The notes beneath the pieces are model-generated. The model ran no database searches and had not been told where the DNA came from. It was given only the letters and a program-made list of their open reading frames with translations. A DNA stretch of 64,000 nt from Symbiodinium natans (taxonomy: Eukaryota; Sar; Dinophyceae; Suessiales; Symbiodiniaceae), in the NCBI GenBank assembly GCA_905221605.1, contig CAJNDS010001391.1, positions 134,501-198,500 on the forward strand. The letters are read 5' to 3'. The position numbers and the translations under genes are program-made. Below are positions 23,834 to 37,235 of this stretch, in pieces. The number at the start of each line of letters is the position of its first letter. Position 1 is the first letter of the stretch.

Positions 23834-26800
23834 CTGAGCATCTTCTCACCCTAGCTTCGCCAGATGATGGGGCCCGGGGGCCCGAAACAGCTGAGAAGTC
23901 CCGGACTGCACGCTTGATGTCTGCGAGCCTGGACGACAAGGGAGGGTCATGAGGCTTTCGGCAATTCCGATCTGAGGAAAACCCTTCTATTGAGATACGA
24001 TTGAGCTTAATATTGCAGACTGCGAGAGTACTCTAGCAGAATGCCCCGGTCCAACGCATGCATGCGCCTTGCTATGGCTGCAGCAAACATGAGCTGAGAC
24101 TTTCGGGCGCAACCAGTGGGCATTTCAGGTACCAACACGCTTGAGTCTGGACCTATTCTATCCTTCCTGAATAGAGACTCTTTCTGCCGGAGATGGCGGA
24201 GCAAAGAGATGGATCTGCCGTTGAGTATCAAAAGCAACGACCCGAACAATGCAATGAGTCTTTCTTGTTGAGCACATCAACGTTGTCGGTTTTGAAGCGT
24301 AGCCGCGTAGCCATGAATTGGACATGCGCATAGAGAAGGGAAGAGCCTTAATTTATTTTAATTATACACATGCACATGTATGCGTTATATCTGTATATAT
24401 GTATATATATATATATGTATCTACTCTTTTTTCTTTTTTTGGGGGGGGCGGGGGGGGCGGGCGGCTTCGCATTCTGCAAACCCAGTGGGTGGCTTCTCTC
24501 TCTGGGCCGCCGGCTTGTCCACCTGAGAGAGACAAAGACAAACCACACAAGGGCCACTGAAGCGGATGACAGAAAAACTGCTCTGCGTGTCTTCTTTCTA
24601 GCTTCCCTTCGACTTCCGACATCCTCGAAACATTCCTCCTCATCTTCTGGCTGTGCCCTCCCGCTCTCTCTCTCTCTCTCTCTCTATGGAAAATCGAGCG
24701 CAAATGAGCAAGAAGGCAGCAAGGACAGAAGCTGAGCTAAGCGTAGGCAAGATCCAACAAAATTGATCTGATGATGAACCAAGTCTTGGCTTGTCCTTGG
24801 TGCATGTCGAGCATTGCAGAATTCTTGAATGCGTTGAGACTTCCTTGCCCGGGGACTCCTCTGCATGACTCACATTCTGCAATCACGTACCGTTTGTGCT
24901 GGTTTGTTTGGAATTCAACGATAACAGAAGCCGAAGAGCATGCCCCATAAGACCAAACATGTTCAAGATGGAAGGGGTCAGTTAAGTGGAGCTCAAGAGG
25001 TGCAAACGGGGCGGGCAACAACTCTGTGAGCAAGCTGCTTCCCTAAGGTCCCCCGCGCATTCATAGACCCTGCCGAAGGTGCCCTGCCCACACCCGAAGC
25101 AGGACATCCATCAGGACATCAATCAGGACATCCGGCCCCCCGTCATGTCAGGTCTGCGTGCCTCGCCGACCAAGGTTGGAGTTTCACCTGAACAACGTTC
25201 TCACCAAAGCTGTTCCGCACACATCCGCACACTTCATATAATGCCTACTCTGACTTGAGGCACGGTCTGATGCAGTATCGATCTGCGAAGCGACAAGCGC
25301 TGGCCTTTCTGCAAGATGTGTATGCACACTCGCCCAAAAAACCACGGAAAATGAGCGGAACTTGCGGTGGGCCCCTCCCCCTGCAACCGGGCAAAGCCAC
25401 CCCCACATTAAGTGGGCTTGGGTGGCCCGTTAGGGCCGTCAAGAGTCCCAAGCAGCCGGCCCGGATGAGGGCCGCTCGGCACACGCTGTGCCGCCTCTCT
25501 GCAAGTGAGAAAAAAGAAAGCGAAAGAGAGAGAGAGAGAGAGGGAGAGAAGCACAGAGACAGCGCGAGCTCCCTCAATGTTCAGTCCAAGATCAAGCTCG
25601 AAGGAGCGAAGACGGACTGACTTAGACGACTTCATGGAAGGAAGAGAAGAAAAGTGAAGGGAGAACTTGGACAGAAACGTTCGACTGCCAAACGTTCGAC
25701 TGCCTGACACGCACAGGGGGGGGGAAGCTTTTGGAGTTTGAAATTAAGGGCGGATTTATCAAGATGGTTGTCAGTTGTTGTCATACTGGAGGCACACGTC
25801 TTCACCCGCCCCGCGAAAAAGCGAGAACCCCAACGCATAGTGAGGAGTTCAAACGGTCAAGCCCCGTGTCCTGTCCAGCGGCTCTATGTACTTCCGCACC
25901 TCAGAGAAGCCATTGGTATCGCTGCTTCGGGACTTCTCTCTCATGGGGGTATAGCCAGTACATAGCCCAAGAGCAATGTGACTGGCTCGTGGGTGTGGTC
26001 ACCGTGGTCTCTTCACGGAAACAGCACTTAAGGGCCCCCGGACTGCGACGCTCGGCCGTGCCAGAAGCAGCGGGGAGGAGGGGTGCGGAGCGCGCACGTC
26101 CTTCGGAGAACTTCAAAGCCACCTTGAAAGCATCCCTGACTTTGCCTTCCGAGAACCTCTCATCCCTGCGATGGTCTGTATTGCAATACATGCATCAAAA
26201 AAACACCTTCTATACTAGACGTGCCTTGTGGGGGCGCCTCTCGCGTCTCCCCGCTTATTTCTACCGCTGCTTCCCGGGGCGCGCCTCGCACGGCGAGGGG
26301 TCCGAGGCCGACACGGCCAGGGCACGGCGCCCCTGCGCAGCAGGGCAGGGCATAGCGGGGCAGAGCAGGGCCCCCCAAAAAAAGGTGCAAAAAAAGATGC
26401 ACCTTAAGAGAGGGCACAGCCCTCCTTTTTTTCTTCATCTTATGTTTCATATTACTCTTTCCTTCGCAGCCGTGCGAGGCGCAGCGACCTGCACAGCCTG
26501 TTCGCTTCAAGCCGGCTTTCAAGTCTCGCAGTCTGCGCCTGTTTCTGTTTGAAACCTTTCTTGGCTTTAAGTTCTTATAAGCTCCATAGGAAAAAGAGCT
26601 CGTTTACAGGTTGTTGCATTCTGGGAGTTTCGGAAACGTTCCGGAGGCACAAAATGGCATACAACTAACTCACTCCTGCCTTTTTCAGGTTGTTTGGCAG
26701 TCGCTTTGTGGGCTCTTTGCCTCATTTCGGTTCTGTTTAATCCTCGGCTCGAGCCTCCATCGCAGGCCTCAAGCATCCCTTGCCAACCACAGTACCGCAT

Positions 26801-29305
26801 AGCGATGAACCGGCAACTCTTGCGAGGATCCGAGCTGCGCTCGCCTGCGACTTATCGTTGTAGATTCTGGAGATTTAGCTGGACGTGGCACCGAATCATG
26901 AGTGGATGGTCAGGCCACGAAGGCCGCGAAAGCCACGAAGACCGACTGTCTTTGTGGGAACCTCGCGCGTCTACTTCAGCCCTGCACCCGTCGTTACGAA
27001 CAAAAAGCCCATGGCCTGCTTTGCACATCGGTCCTGCTAGGTTTCCCAAATCGTGGCTTCCCATTTTCTGGTTGGGACTCTCGCGTCTGTGATCGCGCTA
27101 CAGGCCCTGCGCTACACCTCAAGGGCCCTGACACATTACATGGTAGGCCCACGTACAGACTGGCAGAGCTGTCGCTCAGAAGGGCTGCGAGGAGCTGAGA
27201 GGCTGGCCTTGGTTGAGGCTGAGGCCCTCGAAGCTGTCACCGAGTTCTCACTGAGCGCCGTAGTTGGCAAATTCCTCCACAAAAGAGAGCACGTTCGCGC
27301 ACAGCACTTTCGCACAGCACTTCACGCTGCACTTCTCGGTGCTAAATCCCCCCGACATCGTCATCCCGAAAGAGAAAGGACGGGCAAAGCGCCCCCAGTC
27401 TCTTTTTCAAAGGAAGGGGCACCTCGGAGAGGGCGTTGAGGAAGGCGACCTGTGCTCATCCGTCCAAGCGACAGTTGCGCATAAGACACACAACCCTCTC
27501 CTCCTTTCTTCCTTCTTTTCCACTTAGGGAGCGCTGTCTCCACTCTCTCTCAGCCACCCCCCCCCCCCGTTGCTGAGAGCTCTCTCTGTTCGAAGCTCTG
27601 TTCGAAGCTCTGACAGCTCTGAGTGATGGTCTGATGGGTCTGAGGCAGGGGCGAGGAACGCGAGGAGATCCCGTCGGAGCCGGAGCTCTGCGTGGAGGCC
27701 GAGCCCGCCGCTGGCGGCAGCGCCAGCTCCAGGTGCTGAGTGCTGGGTGTTTGCTGAGAGAAGAGTGGCAGACCAACAATAAACAAAAAAAAGCCCAAAA
27801 AAAAAAGAGAGAGGAAGAGCAGGGGAGGCCAACGGGGAGGAAAGGGCTTAAGGCTTAAGGGGGGAGGGCAAGGGAGACGGAGCGGTGGGGCCGTTCTGGG
27901 CTCCCCTGCCAGGTCCTCCAGACCCAAAAGAAGCTCCTCTCCGCAAACGACCACAGAAAAAGATGGAGAAGAAAGAGGAAGAGAGAAAAGAGAGAGAGAG
28001 AGAGAGTGAGAGAAAAAAAGGAAAATTGACAAGAAGAGAACAACAAGAGACGGCAACAGAAGAGCTCAGCGAGGGGGAGGGGGTTGGGAGCGATGGGAGC
28101 GCAGAGCGGAAGAAGACGAGGGCTCAGGGAGGGCTCGGAGAGGGTTCAGAGAGCTCTCCTCGGCTTCCGCGGGCGCCTCCTCTGCCTCCGCCGCCATCCG
28201 GCCCAGCTTCGCTGGAGGTCCTCACTCAGAGAAAGGGCTCCGAGAGTGCTAAGGCTCTTTCCGAGCTCTCTTCCGAACTCTTTCCCAGAACTCTTTTGCC
28301 ACACTCTTCCCACTCTTCCCTTATCCCTGACTCGGAGTCTGCTCCTCGGACTCGCAGGGAAAGCGTCATCGGCGACACGTCTTGAGGTGAAGTCGTCGTG
28401 GTGCGGTCTACAAATTAAGTTATAGGCTGAATACAGTGTATATGTATATATGGTATATGTGTGTGTGCGTGTGCATCTATATGTCTCTATACCTTTGCCT
28501 CACTCTCTCTGAATCTCTCTAGTTCGGATTGGTCCCTTCAATTCACTTTCGCCCCTACGCGGGTGACGACTTGTACAGCTGCTACAGCTGCTTCAGGCTT
28601 CGGCACGGGCCGTTGACTCTGCGCTCTGCTTCAGCCAAATCATCACAGAAGAGCTTTTCGCATCATCAAGCTGTGCAAGGAAGTTCTGTTGAAAGCCACA
28701 TCCAAATGAGAAGAAATGAGCCCGTCCCTTGTCTGTTTGCTGCATCTGTCCGTTCTCTTTCGCAATTTTGCGCAACCATGTCCGGCACGCGTGGCCTTTC
28801 TGCAGCGGCATGCCTGCCTGAAGACTTTTTTGTAAATATAGAAGAAACGGAAACGCGCACATGCTGGTTTCACATCACGGCGCCACCAAGATTTAGCAGA
28901 GCATGCCGAGTCAAGCACAAAGGTTCGATCTGTTGCTTGTTCCCACTCTCATATTTTAAAAGGTTGACCATGTCAGTGCGTCACTTTGTTTTGGAGTTCT
29001 GCTACGCAGGACCACAAACGTTTTTGGCCATGGACCAAAACACCAAAACCCCCCCAGACCGGAACGTTTTTGGAAATTGACCAGCCGTCGCCGCTTGGCA
29101 AATATGACAATGAGCTGCCTGTTCTGCCTGTTTTTCCTCTGCGCCTTTTCTCTGTCGGTGGCCCATCGCCTCGTGCAGGAGATGGAAAAGGCGTCGCCCC
29201 CGAGACGAGGAGCCGCCTCAACTGGCATGAGCAGAAGCAGGATGAAAAGAAGATAAAAGAAGTAAAAGAAGAGATCAGAGAGCCGGAGAAGGTTTGGGGA
29301 GGGGC
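23834..29305. other. Interval upstream of the CDPK exons; possible N-terminal coding pieces, otherwise repeats
   Basis: The missing 5' part of the CDPK should lie here. Minus-strand candidates: an ATG at 28197 opening MAAEAEEAPAEAEESS, which would suit a disordered N-terminus; a Ser/Thr/Gln-rich frame near 27560-27740; and a frame ending at a GTACGTG donor near 24900. None carries the Gly-rich loop, so none is assigned. Simple tracts include AT microsatellite at 24385-24420, a G run at 24440-24460 and GA/CT tracts near 25525 and 27990. The 3' end of the kinesin transcript also falls in the right part. Confidence 0.35.
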
Positions 29306-32300
29306 TTGTCTTTGAGACTCCGGCAGAGCTGCTGGCAGCGGCTCTCTGTGCAGCGCACCAGCATCTGCCCGGTGAAGTTCGTGGGCAGTTGCTCCAGAAC
29401 GTCCTCGAAGCCCTCCAACGACACCACCCACTCTCGCACCTCCTCCTCGCACACAGAAGAGTGCAGAGCGCTGATCTAGAAGAGTTATTGAGTGATCGCA
29501 TGCCGCCTTGCTGTTCTCTTGAGAAGCCAAGTATGTCTTTTTGAACGCTCAACGTTTAGTTGGCAGTGTAACCGGTTTTCGCGGCTTTGGGAGCTGGGGA
29601 GAGACGTGGGAGACCCCGGGTGACGCAGAGAGGGAGAGAGACGGGGAGATGGGGGCGATGCGGGCGGGGACTTCTCTCCGGAGTCCACTGCTTCGGGTGC
29701 GCCGTCGTCCAAGAACATCGGAGTTGCCGGTCCGCGGGGGAGAAGAGGTCAAGCTGCTCCTTCTTCTGAAACATTGGGGATCATTGGGAGCATTCCGGAG
29801 AGGGCTCGCATACCTGGTGCACTTCCCTGCCTTCTCCTCCTTCTCGCCACGTCCTGCAAGAGCTCCACCCAGGCGAAGCGTCTCCACCTACCACGCTTGC
29901 TCTTCTCTCGCCTCTGTATTCCTCTCCTCTCCCCCCCGCCCCTCGTCTGTATTATCATTCCGCCACGTGGCTGTGTGCTCCGTGTCCGATGCACAAGGGG
30001 AGACGGTGCAAATCACAGCCAGCCTGGTAAGAGGCTCACGAAGAGTCAGACGAACGAAAGTGGACTCGGAGGATCTCGGAGGGAGGGGGGAGGGAGAGTT
30101 CTGGGAGGGAGGGAGGGGTTGGAAGGGACACCCTGGATCTCTCGGATTCTGTGCAACATGCACAGCGCAGTTTGCTCGGCACTCTCGGGCTGCTCGCGCC
30201 TGCTTTGTGCTGCAAAGGCCTGCGCCAGGACTTTTGTAAGCGAGGACGCCCGCACGGCATGAGGCCTCGGTTTTTTGGGAAGGATTTCGGGGGCCCTTCG
30301 CGCGAATCATCGCAAATCAATGCAAAAGCCCACGCAGCACACGCAGCACATTCAGCAGAAGGTAAGTTTCCATCCGCTGCGATGTTTGCCATGTTGATCA
30401 CAGGCCGTTTTGTTCTTCAATAAATCGGAACCGGGTCTTGACAAGGCATTAATCATTATCAAATTGAACCTGTGCAAGCGGATGTCCCAGTAGCTGTCCT
30501 TCGGTACTTGCCACATTTATAAGTTGTCAATGATAAGAAACCAGAAACGCTCTGTGCAGATGCAGCTGCTCTTGACTGAAAGAGCCCTAAGAGGCCCAAG
30601 AAACAACAGCTCTGTACGTATCTCCTCTGGATAGCCCTCACATCACCGGCCAATGCGCCTGTGGTTCACTTAGAACCTGCTCCGCTGGGTTCTGGTCAAC
30701 AAAACATGGCAAAACCAAAGATCCAACTTGCACTTGATAACACAGAATGATTATACCTCTTGTTTCATCATTGACAATTGAGCTCATTTTTCTCTAGGTG
30801 CCTGTTTGAGTGGGGGTTGCTAAGCGTCACTTCGGCTTCGAGGGGCGGGGGCGTGGTGGTGCGGTTTCATCTTCTCCCGGCTTCATCTTCTCCACGATTC
30901 GTTTTATCCAAGATTGCGAAAGCCGACTCGTGCGCTCATGAAGAGACTACATGATTCGGTCATGTCATGTCTTCGTGTTGGTCCTTGCGTTTAGTTGCCA
31001 GTTGGCAAATCAGCACACAAGACAACAAAATAAATAAACAAAATACTGAACAGACTTGGGGGGGGGGGGGGCGCATCGTCGCTTTGGTGAGAGTGTCATA
31101 CTGTGTCATACTGAGTCTAATACTGTTTTCTGGTGGGGGGGGGGCAGAGCAGGGTCCCTGCCGAGGCACGGGACGCGCGGCAAGGAGGCCAAAGCGCGGC
31201 AGCAGTCTTTCAGGGCGTACAACCTCTGGGGGGATCTCTCGTACTGCCGGCTCTTCTGCTTGCTGCAGGTGAAGTCTAAGGAGTTTCGCAGGACTTTTAA
31301 GGACTCTGAGGATTCTGAGAGATGGCGTGCTGAGCTTTACAAGGGCTTAGGGCGCGGTGCGAGGCGTTGATCTCCGCGCTCTCCCGCTGCCGCTCCCGGG
31401 AGTGATGCGCCGAGTCCTTTCCGTGCGGAGGCTGAAAGGAAAGGGAAATACAGGGAAAGACGTCAGGGGAAAGTGGGGAGGGAGGAGATGTTGAGAGAGA
31501 GAGGGGAAAGGAATCGGAAGAGGCTTCTCAGTCGACTCCCTTCACGTCCCCTCTGCCTTCTTCCGCTCGCTGCCGGCGCAATCGACAAGAACCAGGAGAC
31601 CCTTCCATATCCGCACAAGGCACACGGCATGGCTCCGGGAGCTCACGGCATTGGCCTCAAAGACGAAAAGGCAGATGCAACAAGGCTCCACTTTCCTATG
31701 CAAGGCTCCACTTGCAATGCGCGTTTGAAGACTCGGAGCTGCTGTGGGCGATGTCTTTCGTCGGGCACGCGCCGTGTCCTTAATGCCAGAGTGCAAATCG
31801 ATTCAAGCTGAAGGTGCTTTGATCTGGACCCACGGGGAGCGTGACTCTATGCACGGGCGAATTCAAACACGCACATGTACAAGGGGCCGAATTGCCTCCC
31901 TGCAGGCCGGGAGAAGGAGAAAAGAGTGTGATGAAAAGCTTTCACTGCCAAGTGTGCCAAGGATCCAACACGATGCGCATGTCTTCCGAACAACGTGGGT
32001 ACAGCTCCATGGCTCCTGGCAGGCGTTGCGGCAGCATCCACCGGACGCCAGCGCACAGCAAGAACTCCAGCATTTTTCAGCATTTGTCAGTTCCTTCAGC
32101 ATGGTACGTGCCGTTCACCTCGCGCAATCTCAGCTCTGGAAAGTCTTGGCCTGCAGGATTCCCAATGGAACAAAGTGACAAAAGCGCCAAGTAGGGTTTG
32201 CGTTCGTGCTGTGCTTTCATGGCCTCTAGGGCCTTCAGGGCTCGCGAGGAGATCGAAACATCGATCCCCTCGAAGCTCCAAAAAGCGGATGCCGACCTCC

Positions 32301-35300
32301 GGCGCTCCTGCGGGTCGGCGATGAGCTCAATAGAGATTCCAAAGAGCTCCCCGACTCCCCAAGTGGACATGGGGCCTCCATCGACGCGCGTGTTGAAGAC
32401 ATCTTCACTTGCCATTTCCTCGATGGAGGACCTGAAGAGGCTGGCGGGTCAATCCTGCCTCACGATGATGCTTCAGGGGGGGGGGGGGGGAGGAGAGAGC
32501 GAGGGAGGGAGAGAGCGAGAGAGCGAGAGAGAGCGAAAGCAAGGGGATGAGTAACACTCATTCTTTCTGGTGTTCTTTCTTTCTTTCTTGGTTTTCTTTT
32601 CTTCTCTTTTCATTTCATTTCAGCTCGCTTCATTTCTCTCTCTCTCTCTGCCGTTTCATTTCATTTCCTTTACTTATTCATTCTCTCTTTATCCTTCTCC
32701 TTCTTCTTCTTCTTCTACGGCGCTTGAGGGTCATTCTTTTCTCTGTCTCTCTTTCTCTTTCTCTTTCCCTTTCCCTTTCCCTTTCTCCTTCCCTTTTCCT
32801 TTCCCTTTCTCTTTCCCTTTCTCTTTCTCTCTCTCCCTTCTTCTTCTTCTTCTTCTTCTTCTTCTGCGCAAGCACGTCCTCCGCGCACGAGGCGCGCCCG
32901 GTTCGTGATCCAGTCGGCGTGAGACATACAGCCCCGATGAAAGTTCCCCCGAACCACTTTACGGGTACCACGACCACACCGTTTCGTCAGGGCTTGTAGC
33001 TGCTATTGCCCCCGGAGAGGAGTTTGGCAAAGACGGCTCTGGACAACAGGTTCCCCCTCTCGTTGGGCATCGACGGGCTCTTGACCCGGGCATTTTCCCC
33101 GGCCAATACGAACTGCTCTACTTTCCCTGCGACTCCCCTGCACTGCACCCAAACACGCAAAGACCATTCGCAACCTAACCCACCTAGACCGTTCGGGGGC
33201 TGAAGGGAATCACGTCGCTACACTTCCTGGCTTTCCCCGGGGTCAAACAACTCAGGTGCCGAAGCCGGGACAACTCTCTCTCCCTCTCTCTCTCTCTCTC
33301 TCTCCTTCTTCTTCTTCTTCTGCAGGGCATGAAGGGTAGGGCAGAAGTCTTCTTCTTCTTCTTCTACGGGGCATGAGGGGCCCAGGGGACCCCCCGCGCG
33401 CACAGGCGCGCCCAGGTCACACAGATCCGTTGGCAGGTGAAATTCGGACTGTCCCTCTACCCAGCGTGACATACTCCCCCTGTCGCCTTAGTGAATCCTT
33501 AGTGTCCTTAGTGGGGAGCATGTCACTCTGCGCAAGGGCAGAAGTCTCTCTCTCTCTCTCTCTCTCGCTCGCTCGCTCTCTCCCTTACACTGTTGGAGAG
33601 CAGAACGTGTATGACAAGCCGAGCAGCATGGTGTGGGTCTTGCCACTGCCAGTCTGGCCGAACATGAAGATCAGACCGACGCCGCCCGAACATGCGCTCT
33701 TGATGATCTCAGACGCAGCCTCTGCCAGTTGTGAGAGAAGCAACGAAGATAGAAATGACAAGTCTTTCGCCTGTTCTACTGTAGGTACTTCACTATTGGC
33801 TCAAGAAAGCACCTGCTTGTAAACACTCTTGCTGCTGGCCGCATGACCTCAGAAACCCATGTCGCGTGATGCATGAACATACTGTATGCCCCAGGGTGAA
33901 ACTCTCTGAGGTTTCCTGTGGCTAGCATTCTTCTCCCGGCAAGAGAGGCCGCGCGGAAACCCTACCCTACCCCTTGCGCAGTCGCGCGCACCCGTGTACT
34001 TCGTGCGGTCCAGAATCTCGGCCCGCCCCACAAGTCGGTGCAAACCCTAAGGCCTTAAGGCCCTAAGGCCCTAAGGCCCTAAGGCTCTGTCTCTCTCGCC
34101 TACTCTCTTTCTTTGCAAGACGCCTTTCCTGACTCTGGCTCCCTGCTTTCTTTCCTCTCCTTCCGAGCCACCAAAGACGTGGTCGAAGCCGAAGGTGTGG
34201 TGCACGATGCAAGGCGTCCTCGGCTTCTCTCGATGTTCGGAGGTGCTCTTCGTGCTTTTCAGGGTCCCCGGACCCTGGTCGGCGAACGCAACTCACGGCA
34301 GGACACACGGGTTCTGTTGTGGAATTGAAGATGTTGCGGGGGCGGCCCGGAAAGGTATACGGCTCATAAGGCACGGGGTCCCTCAGACGTTTGTGGGTGT
34401 GGGCGTATACAAGGGACTTGTTCAAGCAGCAGCTGATCTGTGAAATCGGAGAGCTCAGCAAACAGCGAGCGCGCACGAGAGTCTCATGCTGTTCTGGCGC
34501 TTTCGGAAACGCGGTTGCACTGACTCGGAGACGCGATTGAGGCGTGTGCAGCCGAAAATTAACCAAAACAAGGCGTGCGAGGGCCTGAACTTACCAGCGG
34601 GAGTACCCTTCTTTCATGCAGCTTAAGAAGCTTCAAGTCCGCCTCAAAGAGGCAGCTGTGCAGGGTCACATGCTCAGGCGAGATAGACACCACGTCCTGA
34701 AATGAAACCCGTTTGTCTTCCAATACTAAGACTGAAAGGTGCATACCAACTGTACTGCCGGGAGGGAGTACATCTCAGCCCACTTGCTCACCACATTTTC
34801 CCAACTTCTTCAGTTAGGCCCGCAAAACTGCGGCCAAGGGGCGAAGTCCCGGTTCCTTAGACAAAGAGAGAGAGGGAGGGAGAGTGAGTGAGTGAGTGAG
34901 AAAAAGCGACAAAAAAAGAGCTGTTGCAAAGGGGGGGAGGCGGGGCGCTGAAAAGAGGCCCCCCCCCCTCGAGAGGTCTCACAAAAAAAGGCGGAGCGGC
35001 GCGAGGTCCTCGTCGAAGATGGGCCGCACGCGGGCGAAGACCTCTCTCAGACTTCCTTCTTCTTCTTTGCGCTTGAGGACTCTCTCCTTTTGTTTTTTTG
35101 AGAGTCCTTCTCTCTTTCTCTCTTCCTCTTTTCTCTCTACCTGTCTCGCTCTCTCTCCCTACCTGCCTCTCTCTCTCCCTCTCTCCCCTTCCCCCCCCCC
35201 AAAAATGCAAAGACACAAATTCAGAGTTCTCCCCAGAAGTCTCCGCTTCGCTTTCTCACAACTCTTCAGCACATGCCTCTTCGCTCGAACTCTCTTTTTT

Positions 35301-37203
35301 CCTCCCTAGCACATCCCCAGAACTTTCGAACTCTCCGACCCTCATCGCCGTCGTCTTTCTCTTCTTTCCAGGGGCCTGTATACGAGCCAGTCGACGAGTT
35401 CGAGGCGTGCGTGAAGGGAGCACGTTCCTCGGGAGCTCACAGAAGCATCAATTGCAGGAGCCAACTGCGGCATCGTGCTTCTGCTCTTCTGCCTATCTCT
35501 TGGCTACCATGGGTCTGTCGCTGGTGTGCGAGGGCTGCCATGAAGAGTTCACGATGCCTTAATCGCAACGTCACCTTGTCAAACATCTGCCGCCCCGTCG
35601 AGCAACCTTCTGAATTGCTGAGGCCGGCTGGGCCTTGACTGGGGTGTTCAAGGTCCCCAGTAGCACCTGAAGCACCTGCAGCACCTGCAGCACCAGAAGC
35701 ACCCGCAGCGGAAGCGCGCGGACGTGCATGGCTTGCCCTTGCACTTTTTGGCATCTTGCCGGTGTCTTTGCTTCCTTTGCTTCCCTTCTCTGAGCTGGGA
35801 GTCCTGGGAGCTGCTGAGCCCCTTCTGGGTGTCTCCTCCCCCGGGCGCGTCCGCAGTGGCACAGGTGGCACAAGTGGCACACGTGGCACGGATGGTCGTG
35901 AGGGCCGCGGCACGTGAGCGCTCACGTGGCCTTCCCACTTTGAGGCATCCACTTTGTCAACCTCCGAATGCGGCTCCTTGGCCCTCACGGCCTTTGCAGG
36001 TGCTTCCGGTGTGCCTGGAACGGTTGGTGTCTCCGGCATTCTCTTCCCATCCTTCGCATCGTGCTTCGCGTCGTGCTTCGCATCGTGCTTGGCATCGTGC
36101 TTGGCATCGTGCTTCACGTGCTTCTCCTGCAGGGTGCTGCGGCGCGTGTCCAGGCGCCTCCGCAGGGCTTCCGGGAGCTGCGCGGAAGGCGAGTCTTTGT
36201 CTCCCTCAAACACGTCCAGGCGAAAGAAGCTCATGGGCACTTCTTCTGGGACAGGCCGAACTGGCGGGCGGAAGGCAGGCACGGCAGGCTCGGCAGGCAC
36301 GGCAGGCACGGGCTGCTCCGGGTCTTGCTTAGGGACCGGGTTGATAGCGGCGCCGGTAGAGGACATAGCTGGGGCATCCCAAACGATGGCCGGAGGAAGC
36401 GATTGAAGTGATTCGGAGAGGTGAGAAGGTGTCCACTGCTTCATGCACGCTTCAGCACTGCTCCCGCACAATGCCGTGGGTGCTGTGGATTCTGTGGATG
36501 TTGTGGCTTCTTCCGCTTCTTCCACTTCTTGCGTCTTTCTGCGTGCGCTTTCGACCTTTCTGGGCGCTGGATGCTCCGGCAACGGCTGCGACGGCTTCGA
36601 CGTCCAACCTTGGCTTGCAAGACAAAACTTGGCATAGCCGTACATACCCTCATCTACCCTAAGCCCATCTAGGAGGAATGCGGCTCGGGCTTGCCCCCGG
36701 AAAATCTTACATTTTTCCGCGTTTTGTTGCCTCGGTACTTGCGACAGTCCCGCCACTTTCTCTTTTTTTGCTCCCTCATTTCTCTGGGTTCTGGCACATT
36801 TCGCAGCTTCATTTCGCTTTCGGACTGTTTTCGGCATTTCATGGTTTCGGCAATTGTTCGTGTTTCTGGCGTTTCGACTTTGCGTTTTCCGAACTCTACT
36901 TCTTGCATTCGTCGTTCTTCCAGGGTTTCTTGTGTCTTGTGTCTTGGGTTGCTTGGCTTGCTTTGCAGATCGGCCTGGGGGAGATAGCTCATGCTGTTGG
37001 TCTCCATCAGCAGCGCAAGCCCATAGCCGGGAAACCTATTCCCCGGTCCCCCTACTCCTTAAACCTCTACAGCAGTCCAAAAAACCTCTATCCTGAGAAC
37101 AGCTCCAGAAGCAGTGCTCAAAACGAGATTTCCGCAAGCCCCCCAATACAGCAGTGTAAGCACCAAATATGCATTTTTACAAAAAACCTCCAAACCAAAA
37201 AGC

Positions 37204-37235
<32 letters not shown>

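Noticed and set aside
35390-35460. Plus-strand exon-like sequence after TTCTTTCCAG (GPVYEPVDEFEACVKG)
   Set aside because: A good acceptor, but it lies within a kinesin intron on the opposite strand with no partner exon or donor found; noted but not called.
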